Shown here: piece by piece, positions 8,384-17,334 of the stretch
How the letters are laid out: every line of letters starts with the position of its first letter
Position numbering within the stretch: position 1 is the stretch's first letter
NCBI RefSeq assembly: GCF_009498275.1
Contig: NZ_CP045643.1
Coordinates: 6,758,001 to 6,822,000, forward strand
Length of the DNA: 64,000 nt
Direction: 5' to 3'
From: Streptomyces fagopyri
Lineage (GTDB): Bacteria; Actinomycetota; Actinomycetes; Streptomycetales; Streptomycetaceae
Position numbers and translations under genes: made by a program
Notes under the pieces: generated by a model
What the model was told of the DNA's origin: nothing
What the model saw: only the letters and a program-made list of their open reading frames with translations
Databases searched by the model: none

Positions 8384-11300
8384 GTGTCGAAGCCGCCGTT
8401 CACGCACCTGCACGTCCACACCCAGTACTCGCTGCTGGACGGTGCCGCGCGGCTCAAGGACATGTTCGATGCCTGCAATGAGATGGGCATGACACACATC
8501 GCCATGAGCGACCACGGCAACCTGCACGGGGCGTACGACTTCTTCCACACGGCCAAGAAGGCGGGCGTCACGCCGATCATCGGCATCGAGGCGTACGTCG
8601 CCCCGGAGTCCCGGCGCAACAAGCGCAAGATCCAGTGGGGCCAGCCCCACCAGAAGCGCGACGACGTGTCCGGTTCGGGCGGGTACACGCACAAGACGAT
8701 CTGGGCGGCGAACCGGACGGGACTGCACAACCTCTTCAAGCTGTCCTCGGACGCGTACGCCGAGGGCTGGCTCCAGAAGTGGCCCCGGATGGACAAGGAG
8801 ACCATCTCCCAGTGGTCCGAGGGGCTCATCGCCTCCACCGGCTGCCCCTCCGGCGAGCTCCAGACCCGGCTGCGCCTCGGCCAGTTCGACGAGGCCCTGA
8901 AGTCGGCCGCCGAGTACCAGGACATCTTCGGCAAGGACCGCTACTTCCTGGAGCTGATGGACCACGGCATCGAGATCGAGCGCCGGGTCCGCGACGGCCT
9001 CCTGGAGATCGGCAAGAAGCTCGGCATCCCGCCCCTGGTGACGAACGACTCGCACTACACGTACGCGCACGAGGCGACCGCGCACGACGCCCTGCTCTGC
9101 ATCCAGACCGGCAAGAACCTCTCCGACCCGGACCGCTTCCGCTTCGACGGCACCGGTTACTACCTGAAGACGACGGACGAGATGTACGCCGTCGACTCCT
9201 CCGAGGCCTGGCAGCAGGGCTGCGCCAACACCCTCCTGGTCGCCGAGCAGATCGACACGAGCGGCATGTTCGAGGCGAAGAACCTCATGCCGAAGTTCGA
9301 CATTCCGGAGGGGTTCACCGAGGTCACCTGGTTCAAGGAGGAAGTCCGGCTCGGCATGGAGCGCCGCTTCCCCGCAGGCGTCCCCGAGGACCGCCAGAAG
9401 CAGGTCGAGTACGAGATGGACGTCATCATCCAGATGGGGTTCCCGGGGTACTTCCTCGTCGTCGCCGACTTCATCATGTGGGCCAAGAACCAGGGCATCG
9501 CGGTGGGCCCGGGCCGTGGTTCCGCGGCCGGCTCGATCGTCGCCTACGCCATGGGCATCACCGACCTCGACCCGATCCCGCACGGCCTGATCTTCGAGCG
9601 GTTCCTCAACCCGGAGCGCGTCTCCATGCCCGACGTCGACATCGACTTCGACGAGCGCAGGCGCGTCGAGGTGATCCGGTACGTGACCGAGAAGTACGGC
9701 GCCGACAAGGTCGCCATGATCGGCACCTACGGCAAGATCAAGGCGAAGAACGCCATCAAGGACTCCGCGCGCGTACTGGGCTACCCGTACGCGATGGGCG
9801 ACCGCCTCACCAAGGCGATGCCCGCCGACGTCCTCGGCAAGGGCATCGACCTGAACGGCATCACCGACTCCTCGCACCCCCGCTACAGCGAGGCGGGCGA
9901 GATCCGCGCGATGTACGAGAACGAGCCGGACGTCAAGAAGGTCATCGACACCGCCAAGGGCGTCGAGGGACTGGTCCGGCAGATGGGCGTGCACGCCGCC
10001 GGCGTCATCATGTCCAGCGAACCCATCGTCGACCACGCCCCGGTGTGGGTGCGGCACACGGACGGCGTGACCATCACGCAGTGGGACTACCCACAGTGCG
10101 AGTCGCTCGGCCTGCTGAAGATGGACTTCCTCGGCCTGCGCAACCTGACGATCATGGACGACGCCGTCAAGATGGTGAAGTCCAACAAGGGCGTCGACCT
10201 GGACCTGCTGGCCCTCCCGCTCGACGATCCGACGACCTTCGAACTGCTCCAGCGCGGCGAGACCCTCGGCGTCTTCCAGTTCGACGGCGGCCCCATGCGC
10301 TCCCTGCTGCGCCTGATGAAGCCCGACAACTTCGAGGACATCTCCGCCGTCTCGGCGCTCTACCGTCCCGGCCCGATGGGCATGGACTCGCACACGAACT
10401 ACGCGCTCCGCAAGAACAAGCTCCAGGAGATCACCCCGATCCACAAGGAGCTGGCGGAGCCCCTCGAAGAGGTCCTGGCCGTCACCTACGGCCTGATCGT
10501 CTACCAGGAGCAGGTGCAGAAGGCCGCGCAGATCATCGCCGGGTACTCGCTCGGCGAGGCCGACATCCTGCGCCGCGTGATGGGCAAGAAGAAGCCCGAC
10601 GAACTGGCGAAGAACTTCGTCCTCTTCCAGGAGGGCGCCCAGAAGAAGGGCTACAGCGCCGAGGCCATCCAGGCCCTGTGGGACGTCCTGGTCCCCTTCG
10701 CCGGCTACGCGTTCAACAAGGCGCACTCGGCCGCGTACGGCCTGGTCTCGTACTGGACCGCCTATCTGAAGGCGAACTACCCGGCCGAGTACATGGCCGG
10801 TCTGCTCACCTCGGTCAAGGACGACAAGGACAAGTCCGCGATCTACCTCAACGAGTGCCGGCGCATGGGCATCAAGGTGCTGCCGCCCAACGTCAACGAG
10901 TCCGAGCAGAACTTCGCCGCGCAGGGCGACGACGTGATCCTCTTCGGCCTCTCCGCCGTCCGCAACGTCGGCACGAACGTCGTCGAGTCGATCATCAAGA
11001 GCCGCAAGGCCAAGGGGAAGTACGGCTCCTTCCCCGACTACCTCGACAAGGTCGAGGCCGTCGCCTGCAACAAGCGCACCACGGAATCGCTGATCAAGGC
11101 CGGCGCGTTCGACACCATGGGGCACACCCGCAAGGGCCTCACCGCGCAGTTCGAGCCGATGATCGACAACGTGGTGCAGGTCAAGCGCAAGGAGGCCGAG
11201 GGCCAGTTCGACCTCTTCGGCGGCATGGGCGACGAGGACACCAGCGAGCCCGGCTTCGGACTCGACGTCGAGTTCACGACCGACGAGTGGGACAAGGCCT

Positions 11301-11923
11301 ATCTGCTCGCCCAGGAGCGGGAGATGCTCGGTCTGTACGTCTCCGACCACCCGCTGTTCGGTCTGGAGCACGTGCTGTCCGACAAGGCCGACGCGGGCAT
11401 CTCCCAGCTCACCGGCGGTGAGCACGCGGACGGTGCCGTCGTCACCATCGGCGGCATCATCTCCGGCCTCCAGCGCAAGATGACCAAGCAGGGCAACGCC
11501 TGGGCGATCGCCACCGTGGAGGACCTCGCGGGCTCCATCGAGTGCATGTTCTTCCCCGCGACCTACCAGCTGGTGTCCACCCAACTCGTCGAGGACGCGG
11601 TCGTCTTCGTCAAGGGGCGCCTCGACAAGCGCGAGGACGTGCCGCGCCTGGTCGCGATGGAGCTGCAGGTCCCGGACCTGTCCAACGCGGGCACCAACGC
11701 GCCCGTGATCCTCACCATCCCGGCGCTGAAGGTCACCCCGCCGATGGTCAGCAGGCTCGGTGAGATCCTCAGCCACCACAAGGGCGAGAGCGAGGTGCGC
11801 ATCAGGCTCCAGGGCCCGCGCAAGACCACCGTCCTGCGGCTCGACCGGCACCGGGTGAAGCCCGACCCGGCCCTCTTCGGCGACCTGAAGGTCCTGTTGG
11901 GCCCGTCCTGCCTGGCGGGCTGA
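8384..11923 (+). CDS. dnaE: DNA polymerase III alpha subunit
   Basis: 1179 aa from the GTG at 8384, set by GGAGG 8 nt upstream; the frame is open further 5' but without a start context. Domains in order: PHP domain (FTHLHVHTQYSLLDGAARL at the N-terminus); C-family polymerase palm with the catalytic pair in MPDVDIDFDERRR at about residue 418 and the GPGRGSAAGSIVAYA loop; fingers (NKAHSAAYGLVSYWTAY); helix-hairpin-helix region; and a C-terminal OB-fold (GGIISGLQRKMTKQGNAWA). Length and motifs fit the essential replicative DnaE1 of actinomycetes. It is transcribed alone and followed by a strong hairpin. It is syntenic with the his and trp clusters downstream, as in other Streptomyces. Confidence 0.97.
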   Translation: MSKPPFTHLHVHTQYSLLDGAARLKDMFDACNEMGMTHIAMSDHGNLHGAYDFFHTAKKAGVTPIIGIEAYVAPESRRNKRKIQWGQPHQKRDDVSGSGGYTHKTIWAANRTGLHNLFKLSSDAYAEGWLQKWPRMDKETISQWSEGLIASTGCPSGELQTRLRLGQFDEALKSAAEYQDIFGKDRYFLELMDHGIEIERRVRDGLLEIGKKLGIPPLVTNDSHYTYAHEATAHDALLCIQTGKNLSDPDRFRFDGTGYYLKTTDEMYAVDSSEAWQQGCANTLLVAEQIDTSGMFEAKNLMPKFDIPEGFTEVTWFKEEVRLGMERRFPAGVPEDRQKQVEYEMDVIIQMGFPGYFLVVADFIMWAKNQGIAVGPGRGSAAGSIVAYAMGITDLDPIPHGLIFERFLNPERVSMPDVDIDFDERRRVEVIRYVTEKYGADKVAMIGTYGKIKAKNAIKDSARVLGYPYAMGDRLTKAMPADVLGKGIDLNGITDSSHPRYSEAGEIRAMYENEPDVKKVIDTAKGVEGLVRQMGVHAAGVIMSSEPIVDHAPVWVRHTDGVTITQWDYPQCESLGLLKMDFLGLRNLTIMDDAVKMVKSNKGVDLDLLALPLDDPTTFELLQRGETLGVFQFDGGPMRSLLRLMKPDNFEDISAVSALYRPGPMGMDSHTNYALRKNKLQEITPIHKELAEPLEEVLAVTYGLIVYQEQVQKAAQIIAGYSLGEADILRRVMGKKKPDELAKNFVLFQEGAQKKGYSAEAIQALWDVLVPFAGYAFNKAHSAAYGLVSYWTAYLKANYPAEYMAGLLTSVKDDKDKSAIYLNECRRMGIKVLPPNVNESEQNFAAQGDDVILFGLSAVRNVGTNVVESIIKSRKAKGKYGSFPDYLDKVEAVACNKRTTESLIKAGAFDTMGHTRKGLTAQFEPMIDNVVQVKRKEAEGQFDLFGGMGDEDTSEPGFGLDVEFTTDEWDKAYLLAQEREMLGLYVSDHPLFGLEHVLSDKADAGISQLTGGEHADGAVVTIGGIISGLQRKMTKQGNAWAIATVEDLAGSIECMFFPATYQLVSTQLVEDAVVFVKGRLDKREDVPRLVAMELQVPDLSNAGTNAPVILTIPALKVTPPMVSRLGEILSHHKGESEVRIRLQGPRKTTVLRLDRHRVKPDPALFGDLKVLLGPSCLAG

Positions 11924-11944
11924 GACCGGGGGGACAGAGGTATG

Positions 11945-11978
11945 CGAGGGGCGCATCCAAGACCGGATGCGCCCCTCG
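11945..11978 (+). terminator. dnaE terminator hairpin
   Basis: Perfect 14-bp inverted repeat, arms 11945-11958 and 11965-11978, loop AAGACC. It sits 21 bp after the dnaE stop and just before the end of the convergent 58-aa gene, so it may serve both strands. Confidence 0.8.
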
Positions 11979-12015
11979 GTGTATGCGTGGGCTGCAACAG
12001 CCCTTACGTGTGGCC

Positions 12016-12192
12016 TCAGTTGTGGCCGAAACGCTTCTGGTGCTTGCGGGCTACGTCCGCCGGGCTGCCCTGGGACTGCGGCATCGGCGTGTGTGCCTCC
12101 GTCGAGGACCGCTGCGCCTGCTCCTGTCCGCGTTCGGTCTGCGAGGAGCGGTCCTGCTGGCTGCCCTGCTTGCGGTTCTTGTTCTTGGCCAT
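12016..12192 (-). CDS. small hydrophilic protein of unknown function
   Basis: 58 aa from the ATG at 12192, which has a perfect AGGAGG 8 nt upstream; the frame extends to 12264 without a good start. The protein is almost wholly polar (Gln, Ser, Lys, Arg, Asn), begins AKNKNRKQGSQQDRSS and ends ARKHQKRFGHN. It has no hydrophobic core and is probably disordered. The strong ribosome-binding site and normal codon use argue that it is real. I do not recognise a function. It is convergent with dnaE, with the dnaE terminator just beyond its stop. Confidence 0.75.
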   Translation of the reverse strand: MAKNKNRKQGSQQDRSSQTERGQEQAQRSSTEAHTPMPQSQGSPADVARKHQKRFGHN

Positions 12193-12272
12193 GGTGATTG
12201 CCTCCTGAGGGGCCCGAGGGGTCAGGGCCGGATCCAGATTCACATAGCCTGACAAGCAGTGCATTTCGGAGA

Positions 12273-12287
12273 ATTACCGTGCGTAAT
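12273..12287. promoter_or_regulatory. short palindrome in divergent promoter region
   Basis: ATTAC-CGTGC-GTAAT in the relatively AT-rich 229-bp gap between the 58-aa gene and the NYN-domain gene. A possible operator; no regulator can be named. Confidence 0.25.
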
Positions 12288-12421
12288 AAGCCCTGTCGGA
12301 GCGTTGTCCCCCGATACGCCACGCCGAAGATCGAGTTCGGGCCGTTAACCTCCGCGGCGTCGGGCAGACTCGAAGGAAGCCCGAAGCAAACCTCCCGGAA
12401 ACCGGAAAGAGGGTGGACCCC

Positions 12422-13639
12422 GTGGACCGCTGCATCGTCCTGGTGGACGCCGGGTATCTGCTCGGTGCTGCCGCCAGCCTCCTGGCCGGGGAGCCCTCGA
12501 GATCCCGGATCACCGTCGACCACGGCGCCCTCATCCAGGGGCTGCGCGAGCGGGCCGAATCCGACACGGAACGGCCCCTGCTGCGCATCTACTGGTTCGA
12601 CGGCGCCCCCGACCGCGTACCGCAGCCGGAACACCGCAGGCTCAGGGTGATGCCGCGGGTGACGGTACGCCTCGGCGCGCTGACCCGCAGCGACGGACGG
12701 TGGGCGCAGAAGGGCGTCGACGCCGCCATGCACGCCGAGCTCACCGAACTCGCCCGCAACCGCGCCTGCTCCGACGTGGTCCTGGTGACCGGCGACGGAG
12801 ATCTGCTGCCGGGCATGATGGCCGCCAAGGAGCACGGTGTCGCCGTGCACCTGTGGGCCGTGCAGGCCGCCGACGGGGACTACAACCAGTCCGAGGACCT
12901 GGTCGCCGAGGCCGACGAACGGCGGGTGCTGGACCGGGCCTGGATCACCAAGGCCGTACGGGCCAAGGAGATCGGCGGGATCTGCGCCCCACCGCCCGCG
13001 CCGCGGCCCGAGATCGCCGCGATCCTCTCCGCGCCGCTGCCCGACTCCTCGCTCGCCGGTACCGCCGAGCGCCCCGCCCAGGACGTGGAGCACGGTCCGG
13101 CCGCCGAGTCGCAGAACGGCGCCGAGGAGCGTGTTCCCACCCCCAAGGGCGTCCCCACCCCCAAGGACCTCGCCGCACTGCGCGCGCCGGGCGTCCAGGC
13201 CGCCCAGCCCCCCACCAGCGCCACCCTGCGCTGGTCCTCCGACAAGGGATGGGTCGAGCGGCCGGGGGGCACCACGGAGTCCGGCGAGGCCGCCGCACTG
13301 CCCACGCTCGCCCAGCTCACCTCGGCCGAGCAGCGCTGGGCGGACCGGGAGGAGGACATCACCACGGTCGGCGGCGACCCGTACGAGGTCGGACAGGTCT
13401 TCGCGCGCCGCTGGATGGGGCGGCTGACGGACCAGAGCCATCTGCAGAAGCTGTCCACCATGTACCCGCGCGTCCCGCACCGTGTCGACGGCGAGCTGCT
13501 GCGCTACGCCGCGCGGTTCGGACTGCTCGCGCACAAGGACGACCAGATCGACGAGCACGACCGCTATGCCATCCGGGCGGGCTTCTGGCGCGAGATCGAC
13601 GTGCGTACGGCCGCGCAGCACGCCCCCGCCGGGGAGTGA
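12422..13639 (+). CDS. NYN-domain (PIN-like) protein, LabA/DUF88 type
   Basis: 405 aa from the GTG at 12422, set by GAGGG 8 nt upstream; GTG 12413 is a less likely alternative. The N-terminal NYN/PIN-like nuclease fold is clear: CIVLVDAGYLLGAA with the first acidic residue, GVDAAMHAEL in the middle, and VVLVTGDGDLLPGMMAAKEHG with the clustered Asp residues that bind Mg2+. These domains cleave RNA. The linker (about 195-290) is Pro/Ala-rich and contains the repeat VPTPKGVPTPKD. A conserved C-terminal helical domain of about 100 residues follows (AQLTSAEQRWADREEDI through AGFWREIDV). It stands alone, with a gap of more than 200 bp before the ABC genes. Confidence 0.82.
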   Translation: MDRCIVLVDAGYLLGAAASLLAGEPSRSRITVDHGALIQGLRERAESDTERPLLRIYWFDGAPDRVPQPEHRRLRVMPRVTVRLGALTRSDGRWAQKGVDAAMHAELTELARNRACSDVVLVTGDGDLLPGMMAAKEHGVAVHLWAVQAADGDYNQSEDLVAEADERRVLDRAWITKAVRAKEIGGICAPPPAPRPEIAAILSAPLPDSSLAGTAERPAQDVEHGPAAESQNGAEERVPTPKGVPTPKDLAALRAPGVQAAQPPTSATLRWSSDKGWVERPGGTTESGEAAALPTLAQLTSAEQRWADREEDITTVGGDPYEVGQVFARRWMGRLTDQSHLQKLSTMYPRVPHRVDGELLRYAARFGLLAHKDDQIDEHDRYAIRAGFWREIDVRTAAQHAPAGE

Positions 13640-13847
13640 ACCGGGGAGCCGCCCCACCCCGCCCGTCCCTCCGCCGCGGCCGGCCGGGCTCCGGCCACCC
13701 GGCCCCCCGGGCCCGTGGAGGAGCCCGCCCGGTCCGGGTCCCCGGCAGGGCCGGCCGAGCGCACGCCGGGCTGGAGAGTCGGTCCAGCGCCGCTCGGGAC
13801 CGGACCGGGGCGAGGGCCCCGGGCGCATAACGGGGCATCGGACCCCG

Positions 13848-13853
13848 TAGGCT
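13848..13853 (+). promoter_or_regulatory. -10 element for ABC ATPase gene (leaderless)
   Basis: TAGGCT, 8 nt before the GTG at 13862. There is no purine-rich ribosome-binding site in between. Confidence 0.5.
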
Positions 13854-13861
13854 CGTCCTTC

Positions 13862-14884
13862 GTGAGTACGCGCACGGCACAGGCAGTCCGGAACGGACAC
13901 GGGGGCGGTCTCGTGTGCGCGGTACGCGCGCTGACCAAGACCTATCCGGCCGTCCGCGGACGCCGGGGCGCCCCCGGCACGCCCGAGGTGAGGGCCACCG
14001 ACGGGGTGCGGCTGGACATCCGGCGCGGCGAGATCTTCGGGCTCCTCGGACCGAACGGCGCCGGCAAGTCGACCCTCGTCCGCCAGCTCACCGGACTCAT
14101 GCGGCCCGACAGCGGCAGCGTCGAGATCCTCGGGCACGACATCGTCCGCCACCCCGAACGGGCGGCGCGGATCCTCGCCTACCTCGGACAGGAGTCCACC
14201 GCTCTCGACGAGCTGACCGTGTCGCTGGCGGCGGAGACGACCGCACGGCTGCGCGGACTGGAGCTGCGTCAGGCACGGGCCGAGCGGGACGCCGTCCTGG
14301 ACGAGCTGGGCCTGACCGCGCTGGCCTCCCGCCCCCTGAAGAAGCTGTCGGGCGGGCAGCGGCGGCTCGCGTGCGTCGCCGCCGCACTCGTCGGGGAGCG
14401 GCCGCTGCTGGTCCTCGACGAGCCGACCACCGGAATGGACCCCGTCGCCCGGCGCGCCGTCTGGGCCGCCGTCGACCGCCGCCGGGCCGAGCGCGGTACG
14501 ACCGTGCTGCTGGTCACCCACAACGTCATCGAGGCCGAGACCGTCCTCGACCGGGTCGCCGTCCTCGACCGCGGCCGCGTCATCGCCTGCGACACCCCGG
14601 CCGGTCTGAAGGAGCGGGTCGCGGGCGAGGTCCGGGTCGAACTCGTCTGGCGCGAGAACGCCCCACTGGACGTGCCCGAGGTCGCCGCGCTGCGCTCACG
14701 GGCCGTCGAGTCGGGCCGCCGCTGGACCCTCCGGCTCGCGCCCGACGAGGCCCGGGCGGCGGTCGCCACGGTCACCGGCGGGGCCGCCTTCGCCGCGCTC
14801 GACGACTTCACACTGGCCACGCCGAGCCTGGAGGACGTGTACCTGGCGCTCGGTGGCGACACGCAGGGGCTGGTCAAGGCATGA
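13862..14884 (+). CDS. ABC transporter ATP-binding protein
   Basis: 340 aa from GTG 13862. The single nucleotide-binding domain contains Walker A GPNGAGKSTLVRQL (about residue 65), the Q-loop region LAYLGQESTALDELTV, signature LSGGQRRLACVAAAL, Walker B LLVLDEPTTGMDPVARRAV and the H-loop VLLVTHNVIEAE. A C-terminal accessory domain of about 100 residues ends PSLEDVYLALGG, typical of DrrA/CcmA-type exporters. It pairs with the membrane protein starting at 14994. The substrate is unknown; drug or lipid export is common for this type. A TAGGCT element 8 nt before the start indicates a leaderless transcript. Confidence 0.93.
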   Translation: MSTRTAQAVRNGHGGGLVCAVRALTKTYPAVRGRRGAPGTPEVRATDGVRLDIRRGEIFGLLGPNGAGKSTLVRQLTGLMRPDSGSVEILGHDIVRHPERAARILAYLGQESTALDELTVSLAAETTARLRGLELRQARAERDAVLDELGLTALASRPLKKLSGGQRRLACVAAALVGERPLLVLDEPTTGMDPVARRAVWAAVDRRRAERGTTVLLVTHNVIEAETVLDRVAVLDRGRVIACDTPAGLKERVAGEVRVELVWRENAPLDVPEVAALRSRAVESGRRWTLRLAPDEARAAVATVTGGAAFAALDDFTLATPSLEDVYLALGGDTQGLVKA

Positions 14885-14993
14885 GCACGGGGGGCCTGGA
14901 ATCCGTAGGGGAGTCTGTACGGACGGGGAGGGGTGTCATGGGCGTGCGCAACAGGGACAGGACGGCTGCCGGAGCGAAGAGGAGCAGCTCGAC

Positions 14994-15815
14994 GTGAGTG
15001 TCGTACCCGCCGAGGTGCTGCCGGGCAGCGCGCTGCCCGTGGCCGAGGAGATCGGCGACGCCGTGGAACTCGGGCCGAGGGCGCGGCTGTGGCCCTCCCT
15101 CGCGGCCGTGTACCGGGCCCAGCTCTCCCGGGCACGGGTGGCGCGGATCCCGCTGTTGTTCGTGGCCACCTTCCAGTCCGTCGGGATCATGATCCTGATG
15201 CGGGGCGTGGTGGACGGCGGGGGCGAGGCGCGGGCCGTGGTGGCCGGGGCGACGGTCCTCGTGGTCGCGTTCGTCGCGCTCAACCTCCTCGCGCAGTACT
15301 TCGGGCACCTGCGGGCCGGCGGTGGCCTCGACCACTACGCGACCCTGCCGGTGCCGCCCGCGGCCGTCGTGCTCGGTGCCGCGGGCGCGTACGCGTCCTT
15401 CACCGTGCCGGGGACCGTCGCCACCGCCGTCTTCGGCTGTGTGCTCTTCGGGCTGCCGATGGCCCATCTGTGGGTGCTCGTGGCGGTGATCCCGCTCGCG
15501 GGCGCGGCGCTCGCCGGGCTGGGGGCGGCGCTCGGGCTGCTCGCGCCGAGGCCGGAACTCGCGACGCTGCTGGGACAGCTGGGCATGTCCGCGGCGCTGC
15601 TGCTGGGGGTGCTGCCGGCCGACCGGCTGCCCACGGTCGTGCGGTACGGGCGTGATCTGCTCCCCTCCACGTACGGCGTCGAGGCCTTCGCGCGGACTTT
15701 CGGGGCGCACCCGGACTGGACCTTCGTCCTCGCCGACCTCGCCGTCTGCGCGGGTGTCGGCGTCGCCTCGCTGGCCGTGGCGACCTGGGCGTACCGCCGG
15801 GCGGCCGTCCGGTGA
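14994..15815 (+). CDS. ABC-2 type transporter permease
   Basis: 273 aa from GTG 14994, preceded by a purine-rich GAAGAGGAG. Six hydrophobic segments are visible, including IPLLFVATFQSVGIMILM, AGATVLVVAFVALNLLAQYF, AAVVLGAAGAYASFTVPGTV, LWVLVAVIPLAGAALAGLG and AALLLGVLPADRLP, which fits an ABC-2 permease. The gene follows the ATPase by 109 bp and is its obvious partner. The region between them has no other convincing gene. No substrate-binding protein is encoded nearby, consistent with an exporter. Confidence 0.85.
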   Translation: MSVVPAEVLPGSALPVAEEIGDAVELGPRARLWPSLAAVYRAQLSRARVARIPLLFVATFQSVGIMILMRGVVDGGGEARAVVAGATVLVVAFVALNLLAQYFGHLRAGGGLDHYATLPVPPAAVVLGAAGAYASFTVPGTVATAVFGCVLFGLPMAHLWVLVAVIPLAGAALAGLGAALGLLAPRPELATLLGQLGMSAALLLGVLPADRLPTVVRYGRDLLPSTYGVEAFARTFGAHPDWTFVLADLAVCAGVGVASLAVATWAYRRAAVR

Positions 15816-15849
15816 CGCGGCCGACAGCCGGGCCTGGCACGATGTCAGG

Positions 15850-16509
15850 GTGACCGCACCGCTGACTCCGCCTCCGCCGCCGCATCATCAGCCCTCGGAC
15901 AACGCCCACGGGTGGCAGGCCCCGCCCGCCGTCGCCGGCGGGTACGCCGGGTACGAGAAGGACGGGCCCGGGACGACGACCGAAATCCTGGAGGCCGCCG
16001 TCGTCACGGTGGCGGTGGCGCTGGCGGGGGTGCTGTTCGGCGTGCTCTGGTGGTGGCTGGCGCCGCACGTGCCCCTGGTCGCGGACGACACGGCCGTGTA
16101 CCTCAAGGACACCGAGGGGGAGCAGGCCATCGGGGTGGACGGGACGTTCGCGCTGCTGGCGCTCGGGTTCGGGGCGGTCAGCGCGGCCGTGGTGTTCCTG
16201 GTGCGGCGGCGCGGGGGTGTGCCGCTGGTCGTCGGGCTGGCGGTCGGCGGTCTGCTCGGCTCGGTGCTCGCCTGGCGGCTCGGCGTGTATCTGGGGCCCA
16301 CGCAGAACGTGGTCGCCCACGCCAAGGCCGTGGGCAAGGGGGTGACCTTCTCGGCGCCGTTGAAGCTCGGGGCGAAGGGGGCGTTGCTGGCCTGGTCGCT
16401 GGGGGCGTTGCTGGTGCATCTGGGGCTGACCGCGCTGTTCGGGCCGCGGGATCCGGATCCCTACGAGAGTCCGTATTCGTCTTTGCCGCCTGTGCCTCCG
16501 GCGGTTTGA
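15850..16509 (+). CDS. conserved membrane protein, possibly DUF2567 family
   Basis: 219 aa from GTG 15850. A Pro/His-rich cytoplasmic N-terminus (about 45 residues) precedes four membrane segments: VVTVAVALAGVLFGVLWWW, TFALLALGFGAVSAAVVFLV, LVVGLAVGGLLGSVLAWRLG and LLAWSLGALLVHLGLTALF. The extracytoplasmic loop after the first span (HVPLVADDTAVYLKDTEG) is characteristic of a Streptomyces/Mycobacterium membrane family that I believe is DUF2567, though I cannot verify the number. CACGAT lies 6 nt before the GTG, so it may be transcribed separately and leaderless. Terminator-like hairpins follow. Confidence 0.72.
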   Translation: MTAPLTPPPPPHHQPSDNAHGWQAPPAVAGGYAGYEKDGPGTTTEILEAAVVTVAVALAGVLFGVLWWWLAPHVPLVADDTAVYLKDTEGEQAIGVDGTFALLALGFGAVSAAVVFLVRRRGGVPLVVGLAVGGLLGSVLAWRLGVYLGPTQNVVAHAKAVGKGVTFSAPLKLGAKGALLAWSLGALLVHLGLTALFGPRDPDPYESPYSSLPPVPPAV

Positions 16510-16521
16510 GGGTGTCCACCG

Positions 16522-16544
16522 GGCGGGGGTTCTTCGCCCCCGCC
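16522..16544 (+). terminator. terminator hairpin after the DUF2567-like gene
   Basis: 8-bp GC-rich stem (GGCGGGGG / CCCCCGCC) with loop TTCTTCG, 12 bp after the stop codon. Confidence 0.6.
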
Positions 16545-16630
16545 GGCCCTACCCGTCCCGTCCCGGGGGTTCCGCCCCGGACCCCGCCAGGGGCGCCGCG
16601 CCCCCTGGACCCCCGCGTCGCCCGAAGGGC

Positions 16631-16743
16631 TCGTCCTCAAACGCCGGACGGGCTGGAGATGCGCGCCCGCCCTGAAAGGGTGCGGACGGCCCGCGCGTGA
16701 AGGCCGGGGCAGGTGTTTCAGCCCGTCCGGCGTTTGAGGACGA
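16631..16743. repeat. long-range inverted repeat, perfect 25-bp arms
   Basis: Bases 16631-16655 are the exact reverse complement of 16719-16743, with a 63-bp loop. The arm core CGTCCGGCGTTTGAGGACGA is a sequence I associate with dispersed Streptomyces intergenic elements. The 295-bp gap 16510-16804 between convergent genes also holds GC-rich hairpins (16522-16544 and around 16590-16611) and no gene. A bidirectional terminator or RNA-processing role is plausible. Confidence 0.75.
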
Positions 16744-16804
16744 GGCCGTTCAGGCCGAGCGGGGGCGGCCCGCCCCCTGAGGGCTGCCACCCCCGCGGGT
16801 CGGC

Positions 16805-17308
16805 TCAGTGGCGTGCGACGGGTGCGCGTACCGCGTCCGTGAGTGTGGCGAGGTCGTCGGGGGCGAGCTCGACCTCCAGGCCGCGCCGGCCCGCCGAGAC
16901 ACAGATCGTCTCGTGCAGCCGGGCGGACGCGTCCAGCACCGTACGGAGTCTCCTGCGCTGGCCCAGGGGCGAGATGCCGCCGCGGACGTAGCCGGTCGTG
17001 CGTTCGGCGGCCGCCGGGTCCGCCATCGCGGCCCGCTTCCCGCCGACCGCCGTGGCCAGGGCCTTCAGGTCCAGGGAGCCCGCGACCGGGACCACCGCGA
17101 CGACGAGGGCGCCGTCCACGTCGGCGACCAGGGTCTTGAAGACCCGGTCGGGGGAGACGCCCATCGCCTCGGCCGCCTCCTCGCCGTAGGAGGGGTGCGC
17201 GGGGTCGTGCTCGTAGGCGTGCACCGTGTACGCGACGCCCGCCGCCGTCAGGGCGACGGTCGCGGGGGTGCCCCCGGACTGCTGCTGTTTCTTCGGCTTC
17301 TTCGCCAT
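16805..17308 (-). CDS. YbaK/EbsC-type aminoacyl-tRNA deacylase
   Basis: 167 aa, the usual length of a free-standing YbaK/ProX editing domain. It contains VYTVHAYEHDPAHPSYGEEAAEAMGVSPDRVFKTLVADVDGALVVAVVPV (read in segments) with the conserved Lys in VFKTL, and GYVRGGISPLGQRRRL, the glycine loop that positions the tRNA 3' end. YbaK proteins hydrolyse mischarged Cys-tRNA(Pro) and related species. A GGAAGG lies just 5' of the ATG. The gene follows the LON-domain gene by 26 bp and is probably co-transcribed with it. Confidence 0.88.
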   Translation of the reverse strand: MAKKPKKQQQSGGTPATVALTAAGVAYTVHAYEHDPAHPSYGEEAAEAMGVSPDRVFKTLVADVDGALVVAVVPVAGSLDLKALATAVGGKRAAMADPAAAERTTGYVRGGISPLGQRRRLRTVLDASARLHETICVSAGRRGLEVELAPDDLATLTDAVRAPVARH

Positions 17309-17334
17309 CGGCCTTCCCGGCTGCGCGAGGGGTG

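Noticed and set aside
7490..14521. 2343-codon minus-strand open frame
   Set aside because: It runs antisense across dnaE, the NYN gene and part of the ABC gene. At this GC content stops are rare opposite well-biased genes; its codon use is not coding-like and no domain is visible.
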